DNA of 64,000 nucleotides, taken from positions 2,852,001-2,916,000 of the forward strand of contig NZ_CP118157.1 of the NCBI RefSeq assembly GCF_032878875.1. The letters are read 5' to 3'. The notes below the pieces were generated by a model. The model was not told where the DNA came from. It saw nothing but the letters and a program-made list of their open reading frames with translations, and made no database searches. Below are positions 1-7,606 of this stretch, piece after piece. Origin of the DNA: Microbacterium sp. AB. Its GTDB lineage: Bacteria; Actinomycetota; Actinomycetes; Actinomycetales; Microbacteriaceae. The translations under genes were made by a program, and so were the position numbers. How positions within the stretch are numbered: position 1 is the stretch's first letter; every line of letters starts with the position of its first letter.

Positions 1-223
1 TGCCCAGCGCGGCGGCGTGGGCGAGCCCCGGGCCGACGAGCCCCGCGAAGGCCGGGTAGTGGCCCGACCCGCCGCCCACGACGACGGCGACCTCCCCGGG
101 AGGCGTCGCCGTCGCCCGTGCGACGCCTCCCGGCACGTGGCGCACGACGTCGCGATGCGCGGCGACGAACCCTGTCGTCGCCTCGTCGGCGAAGCGCTCC
201 GCATCGTTCAGGACATAGCTCAT
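1..223 (-). CDS. Dihydroxyacetone kinase family protein, DhaK/DAK1 domain (partial, N-terminus only)
   Basis: Only the first 74 codons lie in the window; the gene runs off the left edge. The start is the ATG at 223, 28 bases after the stop of the upstream binding-protein gene, so it is the last visible gene of the sugar/polyol operon. The fragment contains FVAAHRDVVRHVPGGVARA and then GGGSGHYPAFAGLVG, which matches the N-terminal substrate-binding (DAK1/DhaK) domain of ATP-dependent dihydroxyacetone-type kinases (family form GGGSGHEP). Such kinases phosphorylate dihydroxyacetone or C4 ketoses such as erythrulose. Next to two zinc polyol dehydrogenases and an ABC importer, phosphorylation of the ketose made by a dehydrogenase is the likely role (inference). 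The ATP-binding DAK2 domain is not visible, so single-chain versus split form cannot be told. Confidence 0.85.
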   Translation of the reverse strand, partial: MSYVLNDAERFADEATTGFVAAHRDVVRHVPGGVARATATPPGEVAVVVGGGSGHYPAFAGLVGPGLAHAAALG

Positions 224-251
224 GATGCCTCTCGTGGGTCGTTCCGCCGGG

Positions 252-1235
252 TCATTCGGCGTACGTGAACGGGCCCGTCATCTTGTCGACGTTGTCCGGC
301 GTGATGAGGATGCAGTCGAACGCCTGCTTCTCCGTGTCGGGCTCGGCGCCCGTGCGGATGAACTCGTCCGCGAGCTTCACGGCCTCCTCCGAGAAGACCG
401 CGACGGGCTGCAGCACCGTGTAGGCGAGCTCGCCGGCCTCGATGGCCGCGACGGCGTCCGGCGCGCCGTCGAAGCCGCCGACGACGACGCCGTCGAGCCT
501 GCCGGCCTCCTTCAGCGCGGCGATCGCGCCGAGCGCCATCTCGTCGTTCCCCGCCATCACGCCGTTGATGTCGGAGTTCGCCTGGAGCAGCGACTGCATC
601 TTGTCGTGGCCCTCCGTGCGGTTCCAGTTGGCGACCTCGGTGCCCACCTGGACGAGGTCGGGGTACTGGCTGATGACCGTCGTGAAGCCGTTGGACCGCG
701 TCTGGGCGTTGTTGTCGGACGGGGCGCCGAACAGCTCGACGTAGTTCCCCGCCTCGCCGATCTGCTTGACCCACTCCTGCGCGCCGAGGGCGGCGCCCTG
801 AGCGTTGTTCGACACGAGCTGGGCCTTCGCGAGCCCCGCCTCGTTGATCTCGGCGTTCACGAGGAAGACGGGGATGCCCGCGGCGTCGGCCTTCTTCACC
901 GCGCCGATCGAGCCGTCCGCGTTTGCCGGGTCGAGGATGATCGCCTTCGACTGGTTCGAGATGGCCGTGTCGATGAGGGTGTTCTCCGTGTTGGCGTCGC
1001 CCTTGTGCGCGCCCACGGTGGCCTCGTAACCGAGCTCCTCCGCCGTGGCCTTCGCGATGTCGCCCTCGGTCTTCCAGTACGGGTTGGCGGGGTCGTTGAC
1101 GATGATCGTGATGAGGCCGCCGGCCTCGCCATCGCCCGACCCGCCCGCGTCGTCGGTCCCGCTGGAGCAGGCCGAGAGGCCCAGCGCCAGCGCGACCGCG
1201 GCCGCGAGGGCGGTGAGTGACTTTCTGCGCATCAT
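252..1235 (-). CDS. Sugar ABC transporter substrate-binding lipoprotein (periplasmic binding protein family 1, RbsB-like)
   Basis: A 327-residue extracellular sugar-binding protein of the RbsB type. The N-terminus is a lipoprotein signal with lipobox LSAC (Cys23), followed by a Gly/Asp/Ser-rich linker and the mature start ITIIVNDPANPYWKTEGD, typical of pentose or polyol binding proteins. MAGNDEMALGAIAALKEAG and VVGGFDG are the usual family-1 hinge and ligand segments. The start codon at 1235 overlaps the permease stop as ATGATG, and GAAAGGA lies about 8 bases upstream. The ligand cannot be read directly; the DhaK-like kinase and polyol dehydrogenases around it suggest a polyol or tetritol (inference). 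Confidence 0.9.
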   Translation of the reverse strand: MMRRKSLTALAAAVALALGLSACSSGTDDAGGSGDGEAGGLITIIVNDPANPYWKTEGDIAKATAEELGYEATVGAHKGDANTENTLIDTAISNQSKAIILDPANADGSIGAVKKADAAGIPVFLVNAEINEAGLAKAQLVSNNAQGAALGAQEWVKQIGEAGNYVELFGAPSDNNAQTRSNGFTTVISQYPDLVQVGTEVANWNRTEGHDKMQSLLQANSDINGVMAGNDEMALGAIAALKEAGRLDGVVVGGFDGAPDAVAAIEAGELAYTVLQPVAVFSEEAVKLADEFIRTGAEPDTEKQAFDCILITPDNVDKMTGPFTYAE

Positions 1236-2356
1236 TGTGCATTTCCTTTCGTGGAGACGCCCTGCTGCGACGATGCGGCGGGCGACGGGTCGGAGGGCGC
1301 GGCGGGGGCCGCGTTCGCAGCAGGCCGGGGACGACGGCCGTACTGCAGGGAGTTGAGCAGGACGGCGACGACGATCACCGCGCCCATGAAGACCATCTGC
1401 CAGTAGGCCGAGACGCCCACGATCACGAGGCCGTCCGACAGGAAGCCGATGACGAACGCGCCGAGCAGGGTGCCGCGCACCGTGCCGCGACCGCCCGTGA
1501 GCGCTGCGCCGCCGATGACGACCGCGGCGATGGCGGTGAGCTCATAGGTGTTGCCCGCCGTGGGGCTCGCGCTCGTGAGCGTCGAGGCGAGGATGAGCCC
1601 GGCGACGGCGGCGCAGACGCCCGAGATCACGTAGACCCACACCTTGACCTTCCGGACGGGCACGCCCGACAGCTCCGAGGCGCGCTCGTTGCCGCCCGAG
1701 GCGTAGAGCCAGCGGCCGAACGTCGTCCGGCTGAGCACGAAGCCGAGGATCAGGGCGATCACGCCCATGATGAGGACGCCGATCGGGATGCCGAGGATGC
1801 GGTTGAAGCCGAGCCAGTCGAAACCCGTGTTCCCGAGGGCCTCGTCGCCGTCGAGGTCGTTGACCGTGAGCCCGTTCGTCATGAGCAGCGCTGCGCCGCG
1901 GACGACGTAGAGCATGCCGAGCGTCGCGACGAAGGGCGCCACGTTGAAGCGCGAGACGAGCACGCCGTTGACGAGTCCGACGAGCGCGCCCACCCCGCAC
2001 GACAACAGCACCACGACGGGCAGGCTCGGGTACAGCACGACGCCGAAGAGGTTGATCGGCACGCCCTGGACGAGGTATCCGGCCACGACCGCGGCGAACC
2101 CGAGCGTGGAGCCGACGGAGAGGTCGATCCCGCCGTTCAGGATGACCATCAGCATCCCCAGGCCGAGGATCGCGTAGATCGCCACGTGCGACGCCATGAT
2201 CAGCAGGTTGTCGATCGTGAGGTAGTTGGGCGAGAGGAGGGAGAACACCACGATGATGAGGATGAGCGCGAGGAAGGCCCTCCCCTCGAGGAGGAGCTTC
2301 GCCAGCGAGAACTGCTTGCGCTTCTCGATGATCGCGGTGGTGGTTGTCGTCGTCAT
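1232..2356 (-). CDS. Sugar ABC transporter permease (RbsC/CUT2 type)
   Basis: A 374-residue integral membrane protein of the ribose/xylose-type permease family, with roughly ten hydrophobic segments between residues about 25 and 345. Family motifs are visible: NGGIDLSVGS near residue 95, the loop around GFDWLGFNRILGIPIGV, GRWLYASGGNERASELSGV and TGGRGTVRGTLLG. One permease gene implies a homodimer working with the tandem ATPase encoded upstream. It has an unstructured Thr-rich start and an Ala/Pro/Ser-rich tail. It begins 29 bases after the ATPase stop and its own stop overlaps the binding-protein start, so the genes are co-transcribed. Confidence 0.92.
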   Translation of the reverse strand: MTTTTTTAIIEKRKQFSLAKLLLEGRAFLALILIIVVFSLLSPNYLTIDNLLIMASHVAIYAILGLGMLMVILNGGIDLSVGSTLGFAAVVAGYLVQGVPINLFGVVLYPSLPVVVLLSCGVGALVGLVNGVLVSRFNVAPFVATLGMLYVVRGAALLMTNGLTVNDLDGDEALGNTGFDWLGFNRILGIPIGVLIMGVIALILGFVLSRTTFGRWLYASGGNERASELSGVPVRKVKVWVYVISGVCAAVAGLILASTLTSASPTAGNTYELTAIAAVVIGGAALTGGRGTVRGTLLGAFVIGFLSDGLVIVGVSAYWQMVFMGAVIVVAVLLNSLQYGRRPRPAANAAPAAPSDPSPAASSQQGVSTKGNAQ

Positions 2357-2385
2357 TGTCCGATCCGTTTCTCAGGTCCTGGCGA

Positions 2386-3909
2386 TCAGGCGGCGACGGC
2401 CTCGCCGGAGGCGGCCATGATCATTTCCTTCGTCGCATCGGCGCCGAACTCCGCGGAGATGCGGCCGCGGCGCAGCACGACGATCCGGTGGGCGATGCTG
2501 AGGCACTCCCCCACCTCGGAGGTGGAGTACACGACCGTGAGCCCTTCGGCGGCATGGGAGGCGAGCAGCCGGAACACCTCGCCCTTCGCACCGACGTCGA
2601 TGCCCCGGCTCGGCTCGTCCAGGAGCATGACGCGGGGGCTCGTCGCGAGCACCTTCCCGATGACGACCTTCTGCTGGTTGCCGCCGGAGAGCGAGCCGAT
2701 CGGCACGTCGGGCCCCGCGGTCTTGACCGTCACGTCGGTGACCATCCGCTGTGCGAGTCGCTTCTCCCGCCGTGGGGACAGCACACCCCGCACGAGGCAG
2801 TCGCGGAGGCTCGCGAGCGTCAGGTTCTGGCCGACGCTCATCGTCTGGACGAGCCCGTCGCGCTGCCGGTCCTCCGGCACGAGGCCGATGCCCCGCTCGA
2901 TGCGCTCGGCGATCGTCTCCGTCGTGAGCCGCTCGCCGTCGAGCGCGACCGTCCCTCCGGCGATCTCGCCGCGGCCTGCGATCGCCTCCAGCAGCTCCGT
3001 GCGTCCCGATCCCATGAGTCCGTACAGGCAGACGATCTCGCCCCTGCGGACGTCGAGACTGAGCCCGTCGACGATCGCACGCTCCGGGTTCTCCGGATCG
3101 AGCACGCGCAGTCCGCGGACGCTCAGCGCGACGTCGCCGAGCTCGTGGCCCGTCGGCGGGCTGCCGAGGTCGAAGTCGTCGCCGACCATGTTCCGCACGA
3201 TCCAGTCGAGGTCGATGTCCTGTCGCTCGCCGCGCGCCGTCATGGCGCCGTCGCGCAGGACCACCGCGTGGTCGGTCACCTCGAGCGCCTCCTCGAGGTG
3301 ATGGGAGATGTACACGATCGCGACTCCTCGGGCGAGGAGGTCGCGGATGATGCCGAAGAGCACCTGGACCTCGGCCGCCGCGAGCGCCGACGTCGGCTCG
3401 TCCATGATGAGGATGCGGGCGTTCACGGAGAGAGCACGCGCGATCTCGATGATCTGCTGCTGGCCGACGCGCAGGTCGGAGACGATCGTGTCGGGCTCGA
3501 TGGGCAGCTGCAGCTCCTCCAGCAGCGCGCGCGTCTGGCGCGTCTCCTCCGCATAGTCCACGCCGACCGGCCCGGGGATCTCGCGCCCGAGGAAGATGTT
3601 GTCGCGCACCGAGAGGTTCGGGGCGAGGCTCAGCTCCTGGTGGATGATCGAGATCCCGCGGTCGCGGGCATCCGTCGTCGACGAGAACGACACCGGCTCG
3701 CCCTCGAGCACGATCTCGCCCGAGGTCGGCTGCTCGACGCCCGAGAGGATCTTCATGAGCGTCGACTTGCCCGCGCCGTTCTCGCCGAACAGCGTCGTGA
3801 CCGTCCCCTTGCGGATCTGGAAGTTCACGCCCTTGAGGGCGCGGGTCCCTCCGTAGTTCTTGACGATGTGCCGGGCCTCGAGGACCACACCGTCGAATGC
3901 GTCGCTCAC
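2386..3909 (-). CDS. Sugar ABC transporter ATP-binding protein with two ABC domains (RbsA type)
   Basis: A 507-residue ATPase with two fused nucleotide-binding domains that powers CUT2 sugar import. Domain 1 (about residues 5-240) has Walker A GENGAGKST, a signature-like LRVGQQQ and Walker B ILIMDEPT. Domain 2 (about 255-500) has a degenerate Walker A GLMGSGRTE, signature LSGGNQQK and Walker B VMLLDEPSRGIDVGAK; this asymmetry is normal for RbsA/XylG. I chose the GTG at 3909 because GGAGG sits 5 bases upstream and the codon overlaps the DUF2291 stop as GTGA. An upstream in-frame ATG at 3942 lies inside that gene and is unlikely. Confidence 0.93.
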   Translation of the reverse strand: MSDAFDGVVLEARHIVKNYGGTRALKGVNFQIRKGTVTTLFGENGAGKSTLMKILSGVEQPTSGEIVLEGEPVSFSSTTDARDRGISIIHQELSLAPNLSVRDNIFLGREIPGPVGVDYAEETRQTRALLEELQLPIEPDTIVSDLRVGQQQIIEIARALSVNARILIMDEPTSALAAAEVQVLFGIIRDLLARGVAIVYISHHLEEALEVTDHAVVLRDGAMTARGERQDIDLDWIVRNMVGDDFDLGSPPTGHELGDVALSVRGLRVLDPENPERAIVDGLSLDVRRGEIVCLYGLMGSGRTELLEAIAGRGEIAGGTVALDGERLTTETIAERIERGIGLVPEDRQRDGLVQTMSVGQNLTLASLRDCLVRGVLSPRREKRLAQRMVTDVTVKTAGPDVPIGSLSGGNQQKVVIGKVLATSPRVMLLDEPSRGIDVGAKGEVFRLLASHAAEGLTVVYSTSEVGECLSIAHRIVVLRRGRISAEFGADATKEMIMAASGEAVAA

Positions 3910-4580
3910 TGGACCTCCAGGGTGACGGGCGTGACCAGCCATGCGGCGGGGTTCACGAGCGTGAACGCACCGGTGACGGTGACCGTCGCCCCTGCGAGCC
4001 CGTCCGTGTCGACGTCGGAGAGGACCTGCGTCTTGAGCTCCTCGTTCAGCGCCGCGGCGGCGTCCTGGTAGTCGATCTGGTTCACGAACTCGCCGAACTG
4101 GATGTCGCCCGTCGCGTCGCGCAGCTCGGTGCCGTTGATCGCGGGCCCCGTCTGGACGCGGATGAGCAGGTCTTCCGGAAGGCCGTCGACCGCCACCTCG
4201 TAGATGCCCGACTGCCCCTCGCCCACGACGCCCGTGAAGGTCGTGCTGTAGACGGGGCCGCCCGAGCTCGCCACGGCGTACTCCTCTGCGGCGGCGTCAG
4301 GATCCGCCGCGATCGCCTCGGCGAGGACGGTCGCGTCGACCGCCTGCTCGACGACGCCTTCCTGCACGGCGGGGAACTCGTCGGCGCCGAACGTGGTGGG
4401 GTCGAACTCCTCGGTCCCCTGCACGAGGGGGTCGTCCGCCGGGACGACCCTCGTGCCGAGGACGACGCCGAGGACGACGAGGACGACGACACCGATGCGG
4501 ATGCCGCGCCTCGCGGTCTTGGAGAGTCTGGTGCGCGAGCCCCTGGTCTCGGGCTGCGCCGTGGTCGTCTGCGCGCTCAT
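3906..4580 (-). CDS. DUF2291 family exported/membrane-anchored protein of sugar ABC operon
   Basis: A 224-residue protein with one N-terminal membrane segment (IGVVVLVVLGVVLGTRVVP, about residues 29-47) and an extracytoplasmic remainder. Its features (QEGVVEQAVDA, FTGVVGEGQSGIYEVAVDGLP, RVQTGPAINGTELRDATG, QFGEFVNQIDYQDAAAALN) match DUF2291, a family found almost only inside CUT2 sugar or polyol transporter operons; its biochemical role is unknown. The start at 4580 overlaps the dehydrogenase stop as ATGA and the stop overlaps the ATPase start, so translation is probably coupled across three genes. Confidence 0.85.
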   Translation of the reverse strand: MSAQTTTAQPETRGSRTRLSKTARRGIRIGVVVLVVLGVVLGTRVVPADDPLVQGTEEFDPTTFGADEFPAVQEGVVEQAVDATVLAEAIAADPDAAAEEYAVASSGGPVYSTTFTGVVGEGQSGIYEVAVDGLPEDLLIRVQTGPAINGTELRDATGDIQFGEFVNQIDYQDAAAALNEELKTQVLSDVDTDGLAGATVTVTGAFTLVNPAAWLVTPVTLEVQ

Positions 4581-5611
4581 GGGATCAGCACCCGCGACTC
4601 GGTGTCGTTGGGCCGGATCTGGAGCTTCCGCCCGTCGCCCTTCCGGAACAGGTCGAGCGCCTCGGCATAGTCGTCGAGGACGAAGGAGTGGCTGATCATG
4701 GCCTTCGCGTTGATCGCGCCTGCCTCGAACATCTCCACCGCGCGACCGAAGCTGTTGAGCACCGCCATCGTGCCCACGATCGAGATCTCGTCGCGGTAGA
4801 CGCGGAAGGGGGAGAACTGCGCCGTGCGGTCCGCGGGGGCCACCCCGAAGTCCTGGAAGAACCCCGCGGGCTTGACCCTCGTCAGCGCGTCCTCGATCGC
4901 GCGGATGTTGCCCGTGCAGTCGATGACCACATCCCACTTCTCGCGTTCCGCCTGGTCGGCCGAGGTGTACCGCAGCTCGATGCCGCACTCGGCGGCCGTG
5001 CGGAGCCTGTCCTCGTTGAGGTCGACGATCGTGACGGACGCGGCGCCCGTGCGCGTGGCGAGCTGCGCCATGAGCAGGCCCATCGTGCCCGAGCCGTAGA
5101 CGAGCACGTGGTCGCCCAGACGGCGCGGCAGGACGTCCCACCCTCGGATGGCGCACGCGAGCGGCTCGATGAGCGCGGCCTCGAACAGGTCGGTCTCGGG
5201 CCTCAGCCTGTAGACGTTCCCGGCGGGGGCCGTGAAGTACTGCTGGGATGCGCCGTCGGAGGCGACCACTCCGAGACCGTTCCAGAAGCGGCAGAGGTTC
5301 TGATGCCCGTTGAGACAGAACTCGCACTCGCCGCAGGTCGTGCTGGGGTTGACGGCCACATGGTCTCCGACCCGGAAGTCGAACACGCCGTCGTTGACGG
5401 CCTCGCCCAGCGCGACGATCGTGCCCGTCGCCTCGTGGCCCGGCACGAGAGGGAACACGGTCCCCTCGAACTCGCCGTCGAAGACGTGCGTGTCGGTGCC
5501 GCAGATCCCGACCGCTGCGGTCTCGATGAGGATCTCCTTGTCGCCGGGAACGGGCTTCTCCCGCTCCTCGAGGGCGAGCTCGCCCTCCGCTGTGAAGACA
5601 ATCGCGCGCAT
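4577..5611 (-). CDS. Zinc-dependent alcohol/polyol dehydrogenase (MDR family)
   Basis: A 344-residue medium-chain dehydrogenase, first gene of the transporter operon. Catalytic zinc ligands are visible in GICGTDTHVFDG and VPGHEATG; structural-zinc cysteines are in CGECEFCLNGHQNLC. The Rossmann fold has GSGTMGLLMAQLA followed by VDLNEDR, an acidic end of strand 2 that favours NAD+. The start is ATG 5611, with GGGAG 5 bases upstream; longer in-frame versions have no ribosome site. Its place before the importer and a DhaK-like kinase suggests it oxidises the imported polyol to a ketose. Such enzymes act on erythritol or threitol in related actinobacteria, but the substrate here is inference. Confidence 0.9.
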   Translation of the reverse strand: MRAIVFTAEGELALEEREKPVPGDKEILIETAAVGICGTDTHVFDGEFEGTVFPLVPGHEATGTIVALGEAVNDGVFDFRVGDHVAVNPSTTCGECEFCLNGHQNLCRFWNGLGVVASDGASQQYFTAPAGNVYRLRPETDLFEAALIEPLACAIRGWDVLPRRLGDHVLVYGSGTMGLLMAQLATRTGAASVTIVDLNEDRLRTAAECGIELRYTSADQAEREKWDVVIDCTGNIRAIEDALTRVKPAGFFQDFGVAPADRTAQFSPFRVYRDEISIVGTMAVLNSFGRAVEMFEAGAINAKAMISHSFVLDDYAEALDLFRKGDGRKLQIRPNDTESRVLIP

Positions 5612-5865
5612 CTCTGCTCCCGTTCGGGTCGCCCGCCCTCGATGGCGGACGTTCGGTGTCGTGTGCCCGTGCTCTCGCCGCGTCGCTCGAGCCGTGAGGG
5701 CTTCGGGGCCGTACCCCATGTGATGTTTCGCCAGTTTCCTTACCAGCTCACGTTAGAAACACCATAAGTTGCGATATGCTCGCTGTCAATCATCACCCGA
5801 CGATGCGTGTGAAGAGGGTCTGCTCAGGGAGGAGCGGGCTCTCGACGGCAGGGAGGACACCTCAT
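5612..5865. promoter_or_regulatory. Divergent intergenic region of the polyol locus with GTTTC/GAAAC half-sites
   Basis: This 254-base gap separates two divergent dehydrogenase genes and must hold both promoters. It carries GTTTC at 5725-5729 and 5734-5738 and the complement GAAAC at 5756-5760, so 5722-5764 forms an imperfect inverted arrangement (TGATGTTTC opposite GAAACACCA). A weak plus-strand promoter, TTAGAA (5753-5758), 16 bases, TATGCT (5775-5780), overlaps it. TTTC/GAAA half-sites recall DeoR- or LacI-type operators, but no regulator gene is visible here. The site is weakly supported. Confidence 0.3.
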
Positions 5866-6909
5866 ATGACCACCGGACCATCGAGCGTGCCGAAGACGAT
5901 GCGGGCCGGCGTGCTCGTCGCGGCGAAGAGCATCGAGCTTCACGAGCGGCCCGTGCCGCGGCCGGCCGACGACGAGGTGCTCGTCCGGGTGACCGCCGTC
6001 GGGGTCTGCGGCTCGGACGTCCACTTCTACCGCGACGGACACCTCGGGGACTGGACGCTGGACGGCCCGCTCGTCCTCGGCCACGAGGCCGGCGGCGTCA
6101 TCGCCGCAGTGGGAGCGGCAGTCGACCCCTCGCGCATCGGGGAGCGGGTGTCGATCGAGCCCCAGCATCCGACCCCGACGTCGGCGGAGACCCTTCGCGG
6201 CGCCTACAACCTCGACCCCGGCATCCGCTTCTACGCCATCCCGGGCACCGACGGTGCGTTCCAGGAGTACGCGGTCATCCAGGGGCATTTCGCCCACCGC
6301 GTCCCCGACGCGGTCTCCGACCACGCCTCGGCCCTGCTCGAGCCCCTCTCGGTCGCCGTCGCGACCGCCCGCAAGGCCGCCTTCGCCGCCGGGGAGAGGG
6401 TCCTCATCACGGGCGCGGGCCCCGTCGGCCTCGCCGTCGCACAGGTCGCCCGCGCGTCGGGCGCGAGCGAGGTGCTCGTCTCGGACATCAGCGAGGCCCG
6501 CCGCGCGAGCGCGCTCCGGTTCGGCGCGACGGCCGCCCTCGATCCCGTCGGCGACGCCGAGGGGCTGGCAGGCGCCGGAGTCGACGCCTTCGTCGACGCA
6601 TCGGGCGCGGCGAGCGCCGTGCGATCCGGCCTCGAGGGCCTGCGCCCCGGCGGTCGCGCCGTGCTCGTCGGGATGGGCCTGCCGGAGATCCCCTTCCCCG
6701 TCACCCGCATCCAGAACAAGGAGCTGACCCTCACGGGCATCTTCCGCTACGCCAACACGTGGCCGGCGGCCATCGCGCTCGTCGCCTCAGGGCTCGTCGA
6801 CCTCGACGGCATGGTGACGGGGACGTACGGTCTCGACCGCGTGCAGGACGCCCTCGAGTCGACCGCCGACCCGCACACGATCAAGTCGATCGTCGAGCCG
6901 CAGGCCTGA
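5866..6909 (+). CDS. Sorbitol/xylitol dehydrogenase-like zinc MDR enzyme, without structural zinc site
   Basis: A 347-residue zinc dehydrogenase divergent from the transporter operon. VCGSDVHFYRDGHLGDW and LVLGHEAGG are typical of sorbitol/xylitol dehydrogenases and give the catalytic zinc ligands (Cys, His, and Glu of LLEPLSVA). Where most bacterial members have four structural-zinc cysteines, the region EPQHPTPTSAETLRGAYNL has none, as in eukaryotic sorbitol dehydrogenase. NAD-binding glycines are in ITGAGPVGLAVAQ. I start at ATG 5866, with GGGAGGA 8 bases upstream; an in-frame ATG at 5776 lacks a ribosome site. It may oxidise a polyol or a second intermediate of the same pathway. Confidence 0.88.
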   Translation: MTTGPSSVPKTMRAGVLVAAKSIELHERPVPRPADDEVLVRVTAVGVCGSDVHFYRDGHLGDWTLDGPLVLGHEAGGVIAAVGAAVDPSRIGERVSIEPQHPTPTSAETLRGAYNLDPGIRFYAIPGTDGAFQEYAVIQGHFAHRVPDAVSDHASALLEPLSVAVATARKAAFAAGERVLITGAGPVGLAVAQVARASGASEVLVSDISEARRASALRFGATAALDPVGDAEGLAGAGVDAFVDASGAASAVRSGLEGLRPGGRAVLVGMGLPEIPFPVTRIQNKELTLTGIFRYANTWPAAIALVASGLVDLDGMVTGTYGLDRVQDALESTADPHTIKSIVEPQA

Positions 6910-6920
6910 CGGCGCCGCGC

Positions 6921-6963
6921 ATGACGAGCCCGCCCCGGAGCGGCTCCAGGGCGGGCTCGTCAT
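6921..6963. terminator. Bidirectional intrinsic terminator between dehydrogenase and dps
   Basis: A perfect 15-base inverted repeat, ATGACGAGCCCGCCC at 6921-6935 and its complement at 6949-6963, with a 13-base loop holding a smaller GGAGC/GCTCC hairpin. It lies between two convergent genes and includes the dps stop codon, so it can serve both. Confidence 0.8.
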
Positions 6964-7532
6964 GAGCGCTCTGAGCGCTTGGTCACGACGCGGTTCTCCG
7001 CGCTGACCATCCACGAGAGCTGCTCGAGGCGCTCGAGGATCGAGTGGAGGATGTCGGCGGTCGAAGGATCCTCGTCGTCGACGTCGTCGTGGACCTCCCG
7101 GCAGGTCGCCGTCACGACGTCGAGGCGTTCCGTGATGAGGTCGATGACCTCGTGCGTCTCGATCTCGCCCTGCGGGAACTCCGGCAGCGACGTCGTCTGC
7201 GCGACGAGGTCGCTGCGTCCGTCGGGGAGCGCATGGAGCGCGCGCATCCGCTCGGCGACCGTGTCGGAGAACTCCCTGGCCGCGGCGATGACCTCGTCGA
7301 GCTGGAGGTGCGTGTCGCGGAAGTTCGGCCCGACGACGTTCCAGTGCGCCTGCTTGCCCTGGAGCGAGAGCTCGATCAGGTCCACGAGGACCTTCTGCGT
7401 GTTCTCGGCGAGGGCCTTCGAGGCGCTGAACCCGCGCTCTGCGTTCTGGTCCCGGGTGGTCTTCGCTCCGCTGCCTCCCCGTGCGGGGCGGCGACGGTTC
7501 TTCTGCGTCGGATCTTGTGCCGTGGTGCTCAT
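6960..7532 (-). CDS. dps: Dps-type DNA-protecting ferritin-like protein
   Basis: A 190-residue member of the Dps family (starvation DNA-binding, iron-oxidising dodecamer). The interface ferroxidase residues are in GKQAHWNVVGPNFRDTHLQLDEV and the following FSDTVAERMRALH. The first 35 or so residues are rich in Lys and Arg (KNRRRPARGGSGAKTTRD), the kind of tail Dps proteins use to bind DNA. The start at 7532 has AGGAGGG 6 bases upstream. It is convergent with the dehydrogenase and shares its terminator. A role in oxidative stress and iron storage is expected from the family. Confidence 0.93.
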   Translation of the reverse strand: MSTTAQDPTQKNRRRPARGGSGAKTTRDQNAERGFSASKALAENTQKVLVDLIELSLQGKQAHWNVVGPNFRDTHLQLDEVIAAAREFSDTVAERMRALHALPDGRSDLVAQTTSLPEFPQGEIETHEVIDLITERLDVVTATCREVHDDVDDEDPSTADILHSILERLEQLSWMVSAENRVVTKRSERS

Positions 7533-7564
7533 GGATGTCCCTCCTGTGGACTAGGCACGATACT

Positions 7565-7584
7565 CCGGGGGCCGCTCGCCCCGG
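7565..7584 (-). terminator. Possible hairpin downstream of sulP
   Basis: CCGGGG at 7565-7570 pairs with CCCCGG at 7579-7584 across an 8-base loop, about 22 bases after the sulP stop and upstream of dps. The stem is short and lacks a clear T tract, so the call is weak. Confidence 0.3.
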
Positions 7585-7606
7585 GCTGCCTTGACAAAGC
7601 GTCCGT

